Positions 11,486-24,479 of a stretch of DNA of 64,000 nucleotides are shown here, piece after piece. The position numbers and the translations under genes were made by a program. Positions within the stretch are counted from its first letter, which is position 1. Every line of letters starts with the position of its first letter. Origin of the DNA: Neurospora crassa OR74A (lineage: Eukaryota > Ascomycota > Sordariomycetes > Sordariales > Sordariaceae); contig NC_026501.1 of assembly GCF_000182925.2 (NCBI RefSeq), forward strand, positions 1,302,001-1,366,000. Direction: 5' to 3'. The notes beneath the pieces were generated by a model. That model was not told where the DNA came from. It saw nothing but the letters and a program-made list of their open reading frames with translations, and did no database searches.

Positions 11486-13839
11486 ATGGAGAGCCCCGAG
11501 TTCTCGGCTGGTATGCGTAACCAGGGCCCCAATGGTGGTCCCCCAAAGCGCAAGCGCAGCATCATGGAAAGCAGCCCTGCTAGCACAGGAGACAACGACC
11601 GTGAAGAGCGCGACGATGGTTCTCCCGAGACCAAGGGTGGCCGCCGGCTGCCCGGTGTCAAGCGCGCCTGCAACGAGTGCCGTCAACAAAAGGTATGAAT
11701 CCAAGAAGATAACTGCCAAGTCACGAACCCTTCTTGCTGACATTTTGTCTTCTTGCAGTTGCGATGCGATGTCGTTCAAGAACCCTTCTCTAGCTGCTCA
11801 CGATGCAACCGTCTACACCTCGAATGCAAGATCGAATCCAACTTCAAGCGCGTCGGGAAGCGTAGTAAGCATGCCGAGATGGAGAAAGAAATCGAGAGGC
11901 TCAGACGCGCGGTGCAAAGCGCAAAATCCCAAGGTTTTGTTGTCGACGAGGACGATGACAACAACACCCCAGGCAATGCCACGCACTCCCAACTACACTC
12001 CCCTGTGATCAACAGCCATTATTCGCACACAAGGAACCCCTCGTTGATGGGCTCCGACGAGGCTGTCTCTTCTCTGCTTCACCTGAAGCGGGGAGGCTCC
12101 TATGCCATGCCCAGGATCGTGCGTGAGCTTGAAGACTTCAGGATAACAGAAGATGACGAAGGCGTTTTGTTTAACGACTACTTCCACTATTATCATCCAT
12201 TCCTCCCATTCCTCAACCCCCATCAGACCCCAGACCAGTACTACCAACAGTATCCTTTGCTTTACTGGGCCATAGTGGCCGTGGCTAGCAGGCGCTATGG
12301 CCACGATCGATCATTCTTGACAAAGCTATCCAGCCCTCTGACAAGATTGCTCTGGACTACCATCGGCGAGGTGCCTCAAAGCTACTTTGCTGTCAAGGCG
12401 CTGTGCCTCCTCTGCACATGGCCTCTTCCGACCAGCACATCATCATCCGACCCGACCCACATTCTGGGTGGTGTCCTGATGAAGACGGCTACCGGTCTGG
12501 GCCTTCATCGGCCAAATCACATGAACGACTTCTCAAGGGTGCCTATAGAGCTCAACAAGGAGGGTCTTCATGATAGAATCAAGACGTGGGCCGTCGCCAA
12601 TATCGTGGCGCAGGCTGTAGGCACAGGCTATGGTCAACCTGCAACAACCTTATACGACTGGACATTGGCTACTCGCCAAGGCGATACAAGTCCTGCTTCG
12701 CTAGGCCCAGAGCTCGAGGCTAGACTCCAGATCGAACGCTTTTGCGATAAGGTCTCCAAGGAGATGTACAGCAATGCTAGCGATCCTAGGGGCGTTGCAG
12801 GCGATGAGCATCGAGCCATGTTGATGCGCGTTTATCGTCGCGATTATAACGAGCTGGCTGCTTCCGTCTTGTCCAAGGGTGTCTCGCCGGTCGTCAACCT
12901 CCATCTCAAGGCTGCTGGCCTCCATCTACGCCTTGCAGGCTTTTTCGATTCCAACAACTCACCCAACTACCTGGATGATCTTATGGGGCTCTGGAGAGCT
13001 ACGACGAGCTTCCTCGACTTCATCTTGGATGGCGACCCGTCTTGCCACGATCACTATTCTTACCAATACCGCGATCAGTACATGCTCAAGTACGCCTCCA
13101 ATTTTATCCAGCAGATGCTGGTAGCTGCCGGGTTCTCACTGCTCAAGCTACTGCGCTCCTTCTTCGCCAAAATTATTGATTTTGATCGCGGACGGGAACT
13201 CTTCCACAGAACCATCCAGGCCATCCGGACCACAAGCGTCATACAGAACGATCTTTATTGGAGATTGGCTGAGCTCATGGTCCAGATATGGAATGGCGCT
13301 GGTAGGGAGAACCCAAACGCATATCGGCCAGATGGAACCGACCCGGTGGTGGACGACAGTCTACAACTCAAGGTGAGATGTAGACACAGCATGAGTCTGG
13401 TATTCGATTCGATTTGGCACTGGAGGGAAGAGTACCAAGCCAGGGGGAGAGGTACACTTGATGGTAAGTCTTTCTCTTTGTTATTGGACTGTTCCTCATT
13501 TGGCGAAACACTGCTCCCAGTTGCTAAAAACAAGTGTTTGGCACAGCCCTCAAGCAACCCACAAATCCTGATTCAGCTAATGAATCATCAGCCTCTTCGA
13601 CACATCTCGATAGTACGCTAGCACCGCCCTCTCACGGTATACCGAACCTTGGCCTTGCCGCCGCCGCCTCGAACGGATCCATCACACCCGGAGGAGGATC
13701 AACTACCATGGGTGGAAACCAGCAACTCATGGGCATGAACGGCTTCGATACCCTCGACGTCTGGGATCCCCAACACTGGATGCTCGATGGCCTGCTCGAC
13801 TTCAACTACACGTTTGTCCCTCCGATAGAAGGCGCTTAG
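11486..13839 (+). CDS. Zn2Cys6 transcription factor of the Leu3/LeuB type
   Basis: I read three exons: 11486-11692, 11759-13463 and 13547-13839, about 734 residues. Intron 1 (11693-11758) is GTATGA..TTGCAG. Intron 2 begins GTAAGT at 13464 and can end at 13546 (CAG) or 13534 (AAG); both keep frame and differ by four residues. The zinc cluster is C62-x2-C65-x6-C72-x9-C82-x2-C85-x6-C92; intron 1 cuts it between C65 and C72. The nine-residue middle spacing and the RACNECRQQKLRCD context are those of yeast Leu3 and Aspergillus LeuB/PrtT-like factors. A linker (KRVGKRSKHAEMEKEIERL) leads into a short coiled coil at about 110-125, and residues ~200-450 form the fungal middle homology region. It should be a nuclear DNA-binding regulator, possibly of branched-chain amino-acid or nitrogen metabolism. 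No target genes are adjacent. Family assignment is confident; the exact orthologue is not. Confidence 0.9.
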
Positions 13840-14600
13840 GAGCCCCTTTTACGACCAGGAAACGGAACGTCTTGATGCATACCCACGATTAGCCGCCGCC
13901 GTCGATGTCCGAATATCTTTAACGCGTACTAAATGGATTCATATTATACAGAGCTTCAACACTCGATTACACAGTATCACCATCAGCATCAGCATCAGCA
14001 AATTGTTTTCTTCGATCAGCATGCTCTTTCATAATTCATGTGTTGCATTTTCAGTTTGCTTTTCATTTTTCCAACAAGTATACCCCGTTTTTTATGCACA
14101 TAATGAGACTAAAAATCTCTGGGATAATGGGGTTCGGGATTTGCTTTTTTTTTTCGCTTTGGTTCGGGATGACGGTAGGCTGGGAAAATTTACTAGGGCG
14201 GAACTCAAAAATCAAAATTGGCGAAGTGTCTTGAGACTATGTCCAAGACGATGGAACAAGTTATATAATTTTCTTCATATTCAGCGTAGTCGTAGTGTGA
14301 CACAAAAGAAGAGAAGGTGTTATCATGGTGTGTCTTCTACATAGCTCATGTCTGGCATCGACGAGAGAAAGCTCGTAATTGCATTGTGTTTCATACTCAA
14401 AATTGCAAAGTTCAGTTGCATTCCCTTCCTCAGTACTGCCTCGCAAGACTCAACATTATAATCACAGAAAACTTTTTACGAACCCTACGTACTTTTCTCC
14501 ATCGCGACAACCCAGAAGTCATCCACGGCCCGTCATATCATCACTGGAATTTTCACTTTCCTATCCATCCAGGCGCGACATGTCCCGAGGAATCAACACT

Positions 14601-14645
14601 GACAACAACGACAACAACAACAACAACAACAACAAAAAAAAAAAA
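14601..14645. repeat. (ACA)n microsatellite followed by poly-A
   Basis: Interrupted ACA/AAC triplet run that ends in an 11-12 base A-tract. Confidence 0.85.
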
Positions 14646-14811
14646 GGCGGATTCCCACATCGCGAAAACGTACCCGCCATCGCCCCTACCCTCCGACATC
14701 TGGCCACATCTCTCGCCACAAATTTAGCACACACAAAGAACCAATTGCTCAGCTCCATAACGTCACCGACTCACCAAAGTCAATCAATTCCGATGGTGTT
14801 CAAACACAACA

Positions 14812-14838
14812 AACACACACACACACTCACACACACAT
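14812..14838. repeat. (CA)n microsatellite
   Basis: CA dinucleotide run with a single CT interruption. Confidence 0.85.
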
Positions 14839-15050
14839 CATTATTACCTAAGCGCCGTTGCTGCGCCGCTGGAGTGTGTGTGTGCCGCTGGGCTGGGCGC
14901 GCGCGCCGTTGGTGGTTTTTTTTTTTTTTTTTCTCCCCCGGCTCGGTTCGGTTTGTCGGGTCGTGATCGTCGTTCCTTACACCCAGCGCAGCGGAAGCCG
15001 GAATAAGACGAGGAGGAGTTGTGTGTGTACATGTATCTCTAGGGATGAAC

Positions 15051-15068
15051 GGTCGGTCGGTCGGTCGG
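15051..15068. repeat. (TCGG)n microsatellite
   Basis: Four to five tandem TCGG units, 20 bases upstream of the AACT repeat. Confidence 0.85.
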
Positions 15069-15087
15069 GTCCGGGGTATAACACACC

Positions 15088-15115
15088 AACTAACTAACTA
15101 ACTAACTAACTAACT
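15088..15115. repeat. (AACT)7 microsatellite
   Basis: Seven perfect tandem AACT units. Confidence 0.9.
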
Positions 15116-15602
15116 GGATAATGTGAAACGCGCAGACGGCATACGGGGTTGGGTGGCTACTTGGTTGTTTTGGTGATTGGGTGATTCGATGGATTTTCTT
15201 TGGATTTTTGTTGTTCTTTTTTTTTTATTGGCTTATTTTATTTGTCTGGTCTGCTAAGGTGTATCCATCTTTTCTCTTTTTTTTGTCTTTGTTTCGTGTA
15301 AATCAGCTGGGTAGTTGACTGTACCATCCATCACTTGACCACTTTATTTGTGATCGATGATGAGTGGGTACCTAGCGTGAAGAATGAATCGGGTCATTCA
15401 GATTTCGCCGCCGTCTGATTCACTTCACGAGATCTGGTCCCAGTGGTGGGTGTATGACGCTTCCGAAAATTTCAGTGAAGCAATTACCTCTCGACCATGC
15501 TTTTTTAATTTCCAAGATTGTTGGTACCGAAGCGGGAAACCCTGGCTCTAAACAAGTATTATCTAGCAGACAATACGTGTAAAGAAAACAAGAACTGTTT
15601 TT

Positions 15603-15692
15603 CAAACATTAATTGTCTATCAAACATTAATTGTCTATCAAACATTAATTGTCTATCAAACATTAATTGTCTATCAAACATCAATTGTCTCT
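15603..15692. repeat. 18-bp minisatellite, five copies
   Basis: Five head-to-tail copies of caaacattaattgtctat, at 15603, 15621, 15639, 15657 and 15675. The first four are identical. The fifth has ATCAATTGTCTCT instead of ATTAATTGTCTAT; the first change is a CpA/TpA difference. Since 18 is a multiple of three, the repeat reads as a NINCLS peptide repeat in one frame, but that frame has no gene-like context. An imperfect hairpin (AGTATAGGG..CCCTCTATACT) follows at 15711-15737. Confidence 0.9.
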
Positions 15693-15837
15693 CAAGCCCC
15701 TAAAAGTTAAAAGTATAGGGTATAACCCTCTATACTTTAGTGGTCTTTAATAGTAGCCTTTGGAAGGCAATTTAGAGGTACTACCTTTAAGGTGAAAGAT
15801 TGGAAAGTCTTCCGGAATAGCTTCACAAAAAGTTGGT

Positions 15838-15925
15838 CACGAATAGGAATCGAATATAGGTTACGAGTAAGAATGGAAATGAAGAACTACTTCATTAACC
15901 GTTTGGCCACTAAGCTAATTGGTTA
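15838..15925 (-). repeat. Degenerate tRNA-like / SINE-like sequence
   Basis: On the minus strand, TAGCTTAGTGGCC fits the RNA polymerase III A-box consensus, followed by AAACGGTTAATGAAGT as in the D-arm of Leu/Ser-type tRNAs, with GCTT able to pair with AAGT through a G-T end. About 50 bases on, TATTCGATTCC is close to the B-box GGTTCGANTCC. A proper anticodon arm and T-stem cannot be drawn, so it is not a working tRNA. A tRNA-derived SINE remnant or a decayed tRNA gene fits best. Confidence 0.35.
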
Positions 15926-18900
15926 TTTCTGGAGGAAAAGGCTGGTTCTTTCCGTTGATAAAGGTCGGGAAGGAAGGTAAGACTTTGAGACTTTAAGAAA
16001 TTTCGAAATTTGGACCCGACTTCGAGGACACTGTATTACAGCGCTTACCCCCTATAAGAAACATGCATTGTTTTTTAAACATTGATTGTGGTTATTGTCC
16101 AACAACTACAATGCATGTCTGGAAACAGATTTTCCCACTACGGTATGGAAACTGTCGAGATACGCGCCGCCGGTCGAACCTCGGGACCAAGACAGACTGA
16201 CTCAAGGAGACAAGGAGGCAAAGATGTTGGTTCGAAAGGTAAGTAGGTACTTGACAAGGACCAAAGGGTTGGTTTTATGGGTACCTAGAAATTAAGTTTG
16301 CCTCATGAATGAAGGTGCCTCGGAACTTTTGTGGCGAGGAGGGAGAGTTGAAGGTGGGGAGAGAACGAGAGACTGGCTTCTTGGTAGCTATGTGGTAATG
16401 CTATCGATCGTTGTACGGTACCTACCTGTCCTGTGTGGCTGCTCTACTGTACCCCCCTCCCCCACCTGTCGCCGGAACGCCGCCGGACTCGGTCTAACTC
16501 GCTCAGTAGAGGGTGCAACAGATGAGGTCATGATGTGACCTTGAGTTGTAAACCGTTGAGCTAGTAATAGACGGTTATATACATGTGAATACTTGGTGGT
16601 CGTCATAAATGGAAGTCTAGTGAGTTCTGAAACAAACGTTTTGTCTTTATGTGAGATGAATCACGCTACAAGATCTTTTTTTACATTTTTCAGCATGCAG
16701 ATAGTGGCTTGTCACTCCTTAGAGACTAAAAAGGCAACCACCTGCCATGTTCGGTATACGGTTTTCCCTCGTAGACGAAGGAGCAGATTGATACGTTACA
16801 ACGTTGTTTCTGTAAATGAAACTGGAGCATCTCAGTATTTTCCGCTCCATGTCCGCCAGCTTGTTTCGCCATGTTACTTCCATTGTTCAACCCGAAAACG
16901 ACATGGGTGATATGATCATGTGGTAGTCTTTCTCAATCCCCAAGTTACCTAGGAATCCGCTGTTGGTGGAATACTTCTAGTCTACTGAATCGTACATAAC
17001 ATCATGTGATTGTGTACGGGTGAACTGAACCGACCACCGGCGAAAGGATTGCGTGATATGAACAGGGGATTTGCTACCACTCCCTTGGGTTCCCGGTTTC
17101 ATTGGGGTCCTGGGTTCATTGGGGTCCGTGAACACTGTAGTTACCTCAACGATAGAGGAGCGCCCGTCGAGGTTTTTGTTAACTGCGTGGATCATGATCA
17201 TGATATGGATGCCGTTTCCAGATATTCGTGAGAACTGTCTGGCTGTCATTGTGAATTGTACTAGAAGAGGGCAGGTCAAGCTAAAAGTTTTTGTCAAGTG
17301 CTGTGGTGGTTTGCCTTCCATTGTAGAATAGAATGATGTTAGGTACCTTGAATGGTGGTGTGAGCTGATACCTACAACCCTAGTTCATCTCGATATTTTT
17401 AAATTCTTCAGGTTTGCTGACAGATTCCAAGTACACAGTTCTATCCAGACCCCACGAACAGTACTTCGAGCAATTCCCTCATTCGCTCCGCTATCAGATG
17501 TTCTCCATGTGTCTGTTTTGGAATGCAGCGCGGGGCCAAATTTGTAACCATTCACCTATGAGATGTTCATATACCGTGCTTTCACCTGTGGGTGCGATGA
17601 GTAATTCTCATCATATGTCAGAACTTACCCATTCAACAGCGCGTAAGGTCAAGGTAAAATCCAGCATCCGTTCCGAGAACAATTCCAGCTCTTTCCAAGG
17701 GTGTAAATCCACAAAAGGTACTGCTTCCTTTCACTGACACTGCGTGACACTCACTCACTGACTCTTCAAGACCGGTAACTCTGGTAACCGGATAGTCTCC
17801 CTCGTAGCAATCCGACCATTCTGTTGATGTCTGAAAGCGGGGGCTCAAAAGTTGCGTGGGGGCGGTGGTGGTTGTGATTATTGACTTGTTGGGTGTACGC
17901 AGTACCGATAATACCGCGTCTCTCAACGTGCGTCTACCTAGGATAGCATGGGTTCGTTCTCGGTGCTGTATATACTCGTTCTCGCAGACCGACCGTGTGT
18001 TCGGGGAATCATGGTGTAGGATCTTCATCTATTATTCTTCCTGCCAGGTGAAGAACCTCAATAATGATTGGTCAATTGCTAGGTAAATACAGGTAACCAA
18101 TGCAAGTTACACTGCCTTCTCCGGACCCTGGCCTGGATGGCGTTACGGTGGGTGGGTGGTTTTGGGGGCTTGGGGGCGGCTCTGGCGCTTGTGAACTAGT
18201 GTGGTTCCCTGATCAGCCTCACTAGCCAGCTCTAGCGCCGTTTGTGCTCGAAGGATTCTCGCTAAGCCGCGCTAAAGAAGGTTGTCACTGTGGCCGCGCT
18301 GTTACACTAGATTGAATGACAGGTCGGATCCACGAACACTTCGTTTTGGGCTGTCCGGGCCGCTCTACCGTGCAGTGAGACGAGGGATGATGGATGGTTG
18401 CGGTGGTGTTTACCATGGAAGTTGAAATTGAAAAGTTTGGTAGAGGTATCCGAAGCGAAGGACGGCCAAACGGGGCGGTCCGTCGTCCTGGTCCTGGCAG
18501 TGCTTTTTGTTGCTTCCCTCTAGTCTTGGTTTAGTTCCACCGGCCTGGTCTAGCCTGAATAATATATTGGGCATGAAGCAAAGGTGTAGTGATATCCGAT
18601 GTCGTCACGGTAAGTGCGCCTTTTCACCGTGAATCTGTAGGGATGAAAGTGAAGCGACCCCTAAATCTCGAAAACATAGCTGAGAAGGGAGTAATCGGAC
18701 CAAGTGTAAGCCATCTTGAGGCTGTGCTCGGAAGCAGGATCTAATAGGATTGTTTTGCTAAGTCGTGTGGTCTAGAGGTAGTTCAGGTGTAGACTACCGT
18801 TAGCGGGTATATAAGTATATACGCTGCATAATAGCGGATGCAGGTTCCCCGATGTACAACATAGTGCATCGCATTGCATGAGTTCGATTTTTCCTCAAAT

Positions 18901-19525
18901 GCCGATTTCTGCGGGCAAAAGATTTGCGGGGCCCGTTTGCCTCGGTAGTGAGCAGTCCATCATGATGTGGCACAATATTTGGCTGGGAGTGGGTGTAGTA
19001 GTGTCAAGGCACAAGTGAGGCGGTGCCATGGAATAGAACCGATAGAAGGATTGAGGCCATCAGACTGCTATTTCGGGATGGCATCCGATACGGTTCCAGA
19101 ATTGTATTCCGGGGTAATTCAGTAGTTCGTCCGAGAAACCGGGTGAACCTATCATGATCATCATCTCATCGTTTGATGCCGTCGAACCTGGGGCCGTCCT
19201 CGGGACCTTGCAGGATCGGCGAACAGGTGTGGGATTAGATGCAGCCCAGTACACTGCTTAGTCACTTACACCCAACACAGTCGAGAGCAAATTCTCCTTA
19301 GTCTAGCATTCGGTTCACCTTCTTCTTTTAGCTAGAGCACGTGGTGTGGTGTGAACTAGAGTATAGAAGACCTCAGACGTCGCCAAATCGAGATGATACT
19401 CGTAATATTGGCTGATCGCACCGCAACTCTGCAATTCCAACCGCAACCTCAAAGCAAGCTGTACGTCATATCTGTTCTTCGGGCCGGCTGTACATGATTT
19501 GCATACATGCGAATGCGGTATGCGG

Positions 19526-19575
19526 CGTGTGTGCGTGTGGGTGTGTGTGTGTGTGTGTGTATGTGTGTGTGTGTT
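19526..19575. repeat. (GT)n microsatellite
   Basis: GT dinucleotide run with a few interruptions. Confidence 0.9.
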
Positions 19576-22500
19576 GGTGATGCCAGATGAGAATGTAGGT
19601 CACCGCTTGCGGGTTATCCGGCTTCAGAGCACTAGACGTACTTGGTAGACGCAGGTACGAATGAGACAATGTGGTATCATGCATCTCTCCTGAATGCATC
19701 TGTAGGCAGCATCATTCTTGATCGTGCAGCTACTCGGAAAGTCTGTTGGAAAGTCAAGGTTTGTCACTCGATGAAAACAAGCAGGAAACACAAGGGTCTA
19801 GGAATGTTCGTCATGACGGATTCGAGTCCTCTTGAAAATACCATGTTGGTGAAGAGATGATATGATATGCTTTGTTTATTGTGATCATGAGCAACTGGAA
19901 CAAGCTTGTTGGTAGTCCGTTGGTCACCAATACGATAACAATAGACTGTTGTTTGTGGTGTTAGTCAACAGCCACAATCTGACTACTCTCTCGCTTGAAC
20001 ACTGTCTTTCATTAGAGATATATGGACTGTGGTTGTCGTAGGGCGTATCCCTGAAGAAGAAGAGCCGCAATGCAAGATTTATGCAAGGTAACCTTCGAAG
20101 AAAGGACTGCAGTACTTCTTTCCCGCTGTTTCAGGAAACAACCAAACGAATCTTGAAACAACTTTGCTGTTTGGTTCCATTCCGCAGATTTGGGGGCTGG
20201 CCCATAGTTTGGGTTGTCATGATGGTTAGTAGAGTTTGTCGTCGTCAAACATGATACCAAGATGGGAAGGTTGCAGTGGTGAACGGGACATGGATGTAAG
20301 GGCGGACGCAGCGTTGGTGATCATGCTCCTAACCGCGTATGAGCCGCGCCGGCAACAGATTGTGTCGACCTCCTGTTGGCGATATCTACATTCAGTTGGT
20401 CCTTAGAATGAGAATTGCTTGCACCCATTTAACGAACGTGTCTTCCGGTCCAGTCTAAAACTGTGGGGAAAATGGCGATGAGACTGGAAGGCGCTGCAGG
20501 TCGGGTGGCCATGCCAAACAGCTCCGTCACTGCTTGACTAGGTACCTCTAGGGTAGTCACTCAACTCTCCAGACAGTGTTTCAACTAGCAATACCGCCGT
20601 CATTGTTTTTGTCACGGTCTGTTGGTGTTCGTAATGATTTACAGCAGACTCCAAGGTTCCAGATTCCAAACCTTGATAGTCCCCGAAGTACATTCCGGAT
20701 CTGCGTCCGTCTCTATACGCGTCTGCCCGTCACTCCTCCTGTTATTTTACAATGAACTCACAGTCAATTCTATGATGGAGGCCTTGCTGGTTTTAGCGTA
20801 GTGGAATATGTCGATAGACCGCATTCCGCGCTAGGGCCTAGACAACCGAACTCCATGGATTCTGCGCACCTGCGTGGCAACCTGGTGAAAGCCAGGACCA
20901 ACTGAGCAGCCGGTTAGACTGGCCAACACTTCGGCCCGACAGGTTACCAACGTTACCACAGTCTACTGTGGCATAGAGGAAGGTTGCCAAGAGAGCATAG
21001 GAGGATGTTTTGAAGAAACCTTTCAGCCGGTCATCGCTGTACCGAAATACATCAATACGAGACACCCCGTACGTGTAGGTGCTGTGTTGATTGTACCTTG
21101 GCTCTGTTGGCTTCAATCCACGCCTCTTTTAGATGATACAGAGGTAGCTCATTGGCGAAAGCAGCTCTGTCACATTCCGAAAGTGGACACATAGACTCTA
21201 CTCCGGCTCAACAGCTTGTTGGGTCTACTGTTTCGAGATATTACTCGAGATACTTCGAGGTACAGAAGGAGGACACTTCGAGACATCCATGAACATACTC
21301 AGATCATCGATCTACGTAGCATGTACTAGCTCGCGGCGAGCCCAGTGCTGAGCTCAACTGTGTTGACGATTCTTCTTAGTAATCAGCATTGGAGGAAGAA
21401 GTCATCTTTTCGCAAGCGGACACTGGAAGTAGTTCCCGCCTTCATTTGCCGCTATCTCTGGTGCCAAGTCGTGGTACCTTCCCTGGCAGTGATATCTCCG
21501 AGAAGGTGCAGCTTGGGACGGAAGGCAATGCACTTGCTGTCAGTGGTGATGCAGTGCTCAATAACTCCACCTAGATGATGACGGGTACACTGGACAGATA
21601 GTCTTTGCTGAATACCCCTCCACGCATTCCAATCACCTCTCCCGGCAAGTCGTAACCGAACGTCTCTATGCTGGTAGGGACGATCTCAGGCCGTCTACAC
21701 CTTTACTTGTCACTTGGTAGGGAACTAGACCTACCAACTCCATGCCCGCAGATCACAACAGGCCCGTGATCCAGTAACCATTTCACCAACCTCATTACCA
21801 ATCTACCGCATCAGTATTCCAATCCCTTGCTTGTCCAGGTATATGAAGCAGCACATGATACGCAAAGGCGATTTGGGACATATGCATCATCACATCAAAT
21901 GCAAGCCCTCTCGAACAGGTGTCTTTGTGTAGATGCCTTCTTATTAGGTTGAACACGGATCTCAGATATGTAAAAGTCCATAGTCTGGATGTCGACGAGC
22001 CGTGTTTACCACAAGCAGCTAGCTGTATGACGGGATGTAAGAGTAGGAACACGACGCGGAGGCATGTATGGCGACGGAGAACGTGAATCGCAAAACTGAT
22101 TTAATCCGTATATATCGGCACCGAAGTGGAAGTCTGAGTTCCGCTTTGTTTCCCTCCTCATGATAGGTGTTGTTATGTCTCATCTCCATTGGCTCTGCAG
22201 AAAAACAAACTCATGCACCTGCAATGCATGTACGGCTCGGACATGCATCGATGCAGTGGTGTTGATGCTAACGAGCCGCAACACCCACATGTGCTGAAGG
22301 CAGGGCGAAGATAATGACAGCGAGGCGAGCCGCGTATGTTTGATCCCAACGTTGCGTATCATGTGATGTATACGTTGTACGTCAACAAGTTCGAGAAACA
22401 AAAAAGGGAATGAGCAAAAATGACCAGTCTCTTTTTTGGCCATCATGTATCTTTCATCCCATAGCAACTCAGCCCTTCCTAACGGCGCCAAGCGCGGTCT

Positions 22501-24455
22501 TTCTAGGTGATTGGGCGACCGGAAAAAGCGGGAAGGTCTTGCACCGCAGTTGCTGAGGAATGAGGAAAGCACAAATTCTGGCAAATCAGAACTTGGCAGG
22601 TGAAGAATGGTAAAGAACGAACATAGTCAACAGTGCAAATCATTTCAACATTGACTGTCCATTCCGCCATACCCGGCTGAGCGATGAAGTATAGCAGGTA
22701 TAGTGTCGGTGGGACAATTGACTACCGTCCTCTACTGCTTAGAAGGTTCCTCTATCAAGATCGCACATGATCGAGCTGACAGACTACCTTAAGCACAACT
22801 GAGTAGCACTGAGGCCTCGTAGACTCCGGACAGACTGAGAGGAAACGCAGAGAAGGCGCTTCGAAAAACGAGAGAGGGGGGTAGAGTGGGGAAAGACAAC
22901 CAAAGCTACACATGCTGTGGTCCATCGCGCGATATGCCACCAAAGACAATGAGGTAGGGCATAATAGGAAGGAGGGAAAGAATCTAGCCCCCCGATGTAG
23001 ACGTCGATATGGTATCCAACGGGTGGAATTCCTCGCTTACCCTGTCTCCCGTTGGAGTGTCAGAGCAGGGCAAACAGATGTACACCTACCCATTCGAACC
23101 CATGTCATCGCGAGCACTGAACAAAGCGAAGGGATGAAGAAGTTCTCAGTGCTCTTTCCTATCAGGTACTACTTGATGAGAACGTTATTAATGAGGTGGT
23201 GGAAACTAAATCATGGGTAAATGACGAGTGTCCATGATGCGATTGCGAGATCCGACTGTGCACAACACCTGAGTCAATTCGACTAACAAGCTTTTCGGCG
23301 TCACGCACATATCGTCTTCCTTCCCGCCCGGTCTGACAGGGGTGCATCGAGGACAGTAGAGACCTTGACATACCTACGCCACACGAATGCAGCCTGGTAG
23401 ACAAGATTTGACGCCAAGTACGTATGAAGACGCGGCACTTGCCATGCGAGCAATGCTGTTAGCTCCAAGGCTCCTTTAGACGGGAGGGGAAAGAAAGGAA
23501 AAAAAGAGAAAATGTAAAAAAAAAATAAGGAAAAAGAAGAGAAAAGAAAAGAACAAGTCCCTTACGAGAAAAGGCACATATCTAGCCAAAGGCGGGCCAC
23601 GTCTTTTGGCATCCAAGAATATGTGAACAGAGTTGACGATAGAAGGATGTCGAGTTGTCCCTGTTCGCCTGCGCCCTGCTTGTGGCTGCGATTTCGGGTC
23701 GGGTCTTGTGGATTGGGGCTGAGTTGAGGCCGTGATCCTTTGGTAAATGAAACGTACCTAGCTATGTATATCCTTCTGCCATATCATTGCCCCATGCACT
23801 CACGAACTGACAGCCCCGCCGATAGCATAGGGACCGTGTCTCATTGAGTTACCAAGTCGCTAAGACGATCGCAACTGTAGGAGATATTGCCACATATTGC
23901 GAGTGCGTGATTCTTGCATTTCACCTCAAGCTGGCTCATGGCGAAAGGTTGTCAAAAAGGAAAATGTCTACTGTGGTCGCGAGCGAAAGTAAAAACCCCC
24001 CTGTCAGGTACTTTTTTGCACGGACACTATGCGTTTAGTACCTACCCCACCTAATTAAACTTACCCATCACACCAAGTAGGGGCTTAGGGCTTACCTAGA
24101 TCGGAAGTGTGGGGGCCCGAACCCTGAGACACCACTTGGCTGCTTGCGCACTGGGATGTTGCCGAAATGAAGGACGAGAGTGAAACCACTCAGTGAAGTG
24201 TTAATACCTCGGCAAGGTCGGACTAAGCCCATCTCAAGGCAGATAGCACTCGCAGGACTGTGGTTGACACAGGGTGAACAGAGCTCGCGGCCATCATGAC
24301 AGCCTTCATCTCTGTGAGCCCAGATGCTAGGGAAGGGGGCCTAGACCAGTGGAACCCTACCGTACAGATGGCTTGGCGACGGCGCTCCAGACGTTCCCAG
24401 CCCAGACCATCACGATGCGGAACGGGCAGAGTGCCATGAATGGGATGTATGCGAT

Positions 24456-24479
24456 AAAAAAAAAAAAAAAAAAAAAAAA
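24456..24479. repeat. Poly-A tract followed by GAAA repeats
   Basis: Twenty-four A followed by about three GAAA units. No retrotransposon body or target duplication was recognised next to it. Confidence 0.9.

Larger units (their letters stand above)
13840..15602. other. Intergenic region rich in simple repeats
   Basis: Downstream of the transcription factor. Contains the AAC, CA, TCGG and AACT microsatellites listed separately, plus T-runs near 14918-14932 and 15220-15290. Open frames here are made of low-complexity DNA and have no domain. No gene is supported. Confidence 0.6.

Noticed and set aside
14379-14966. 195-codon frame
   Set aside because: Runs through AAC, CA and T repeats, so it is a product of simple sequence.
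15603-15692. CRISPR-like array
   Set aside because: The repeats are head-to-tail with no spacers, in a eukaryotic genome.
15518-15703. Repeat protein (NINCLS repeats)
   Set aside because: The 18-bp minisatellite is a multiple of three, so any frame gives a peptide repeat; there is no gene context.
18772-18895. Possible tRNA on the plus strand
   Set aside because: TGGTCTAGAGG fits an A-box, but the D-loop would be 17 bases, the T-arm does not pair, and the later TTCGATT is too far away.
23060-23190. Possible tRNA near TTCGAACCC
   Set aside because: A B-box-like word is present but no T-stem, D-arm or acceptor stem can be formed; only a simple GAGCACTGA hairpin is seen.
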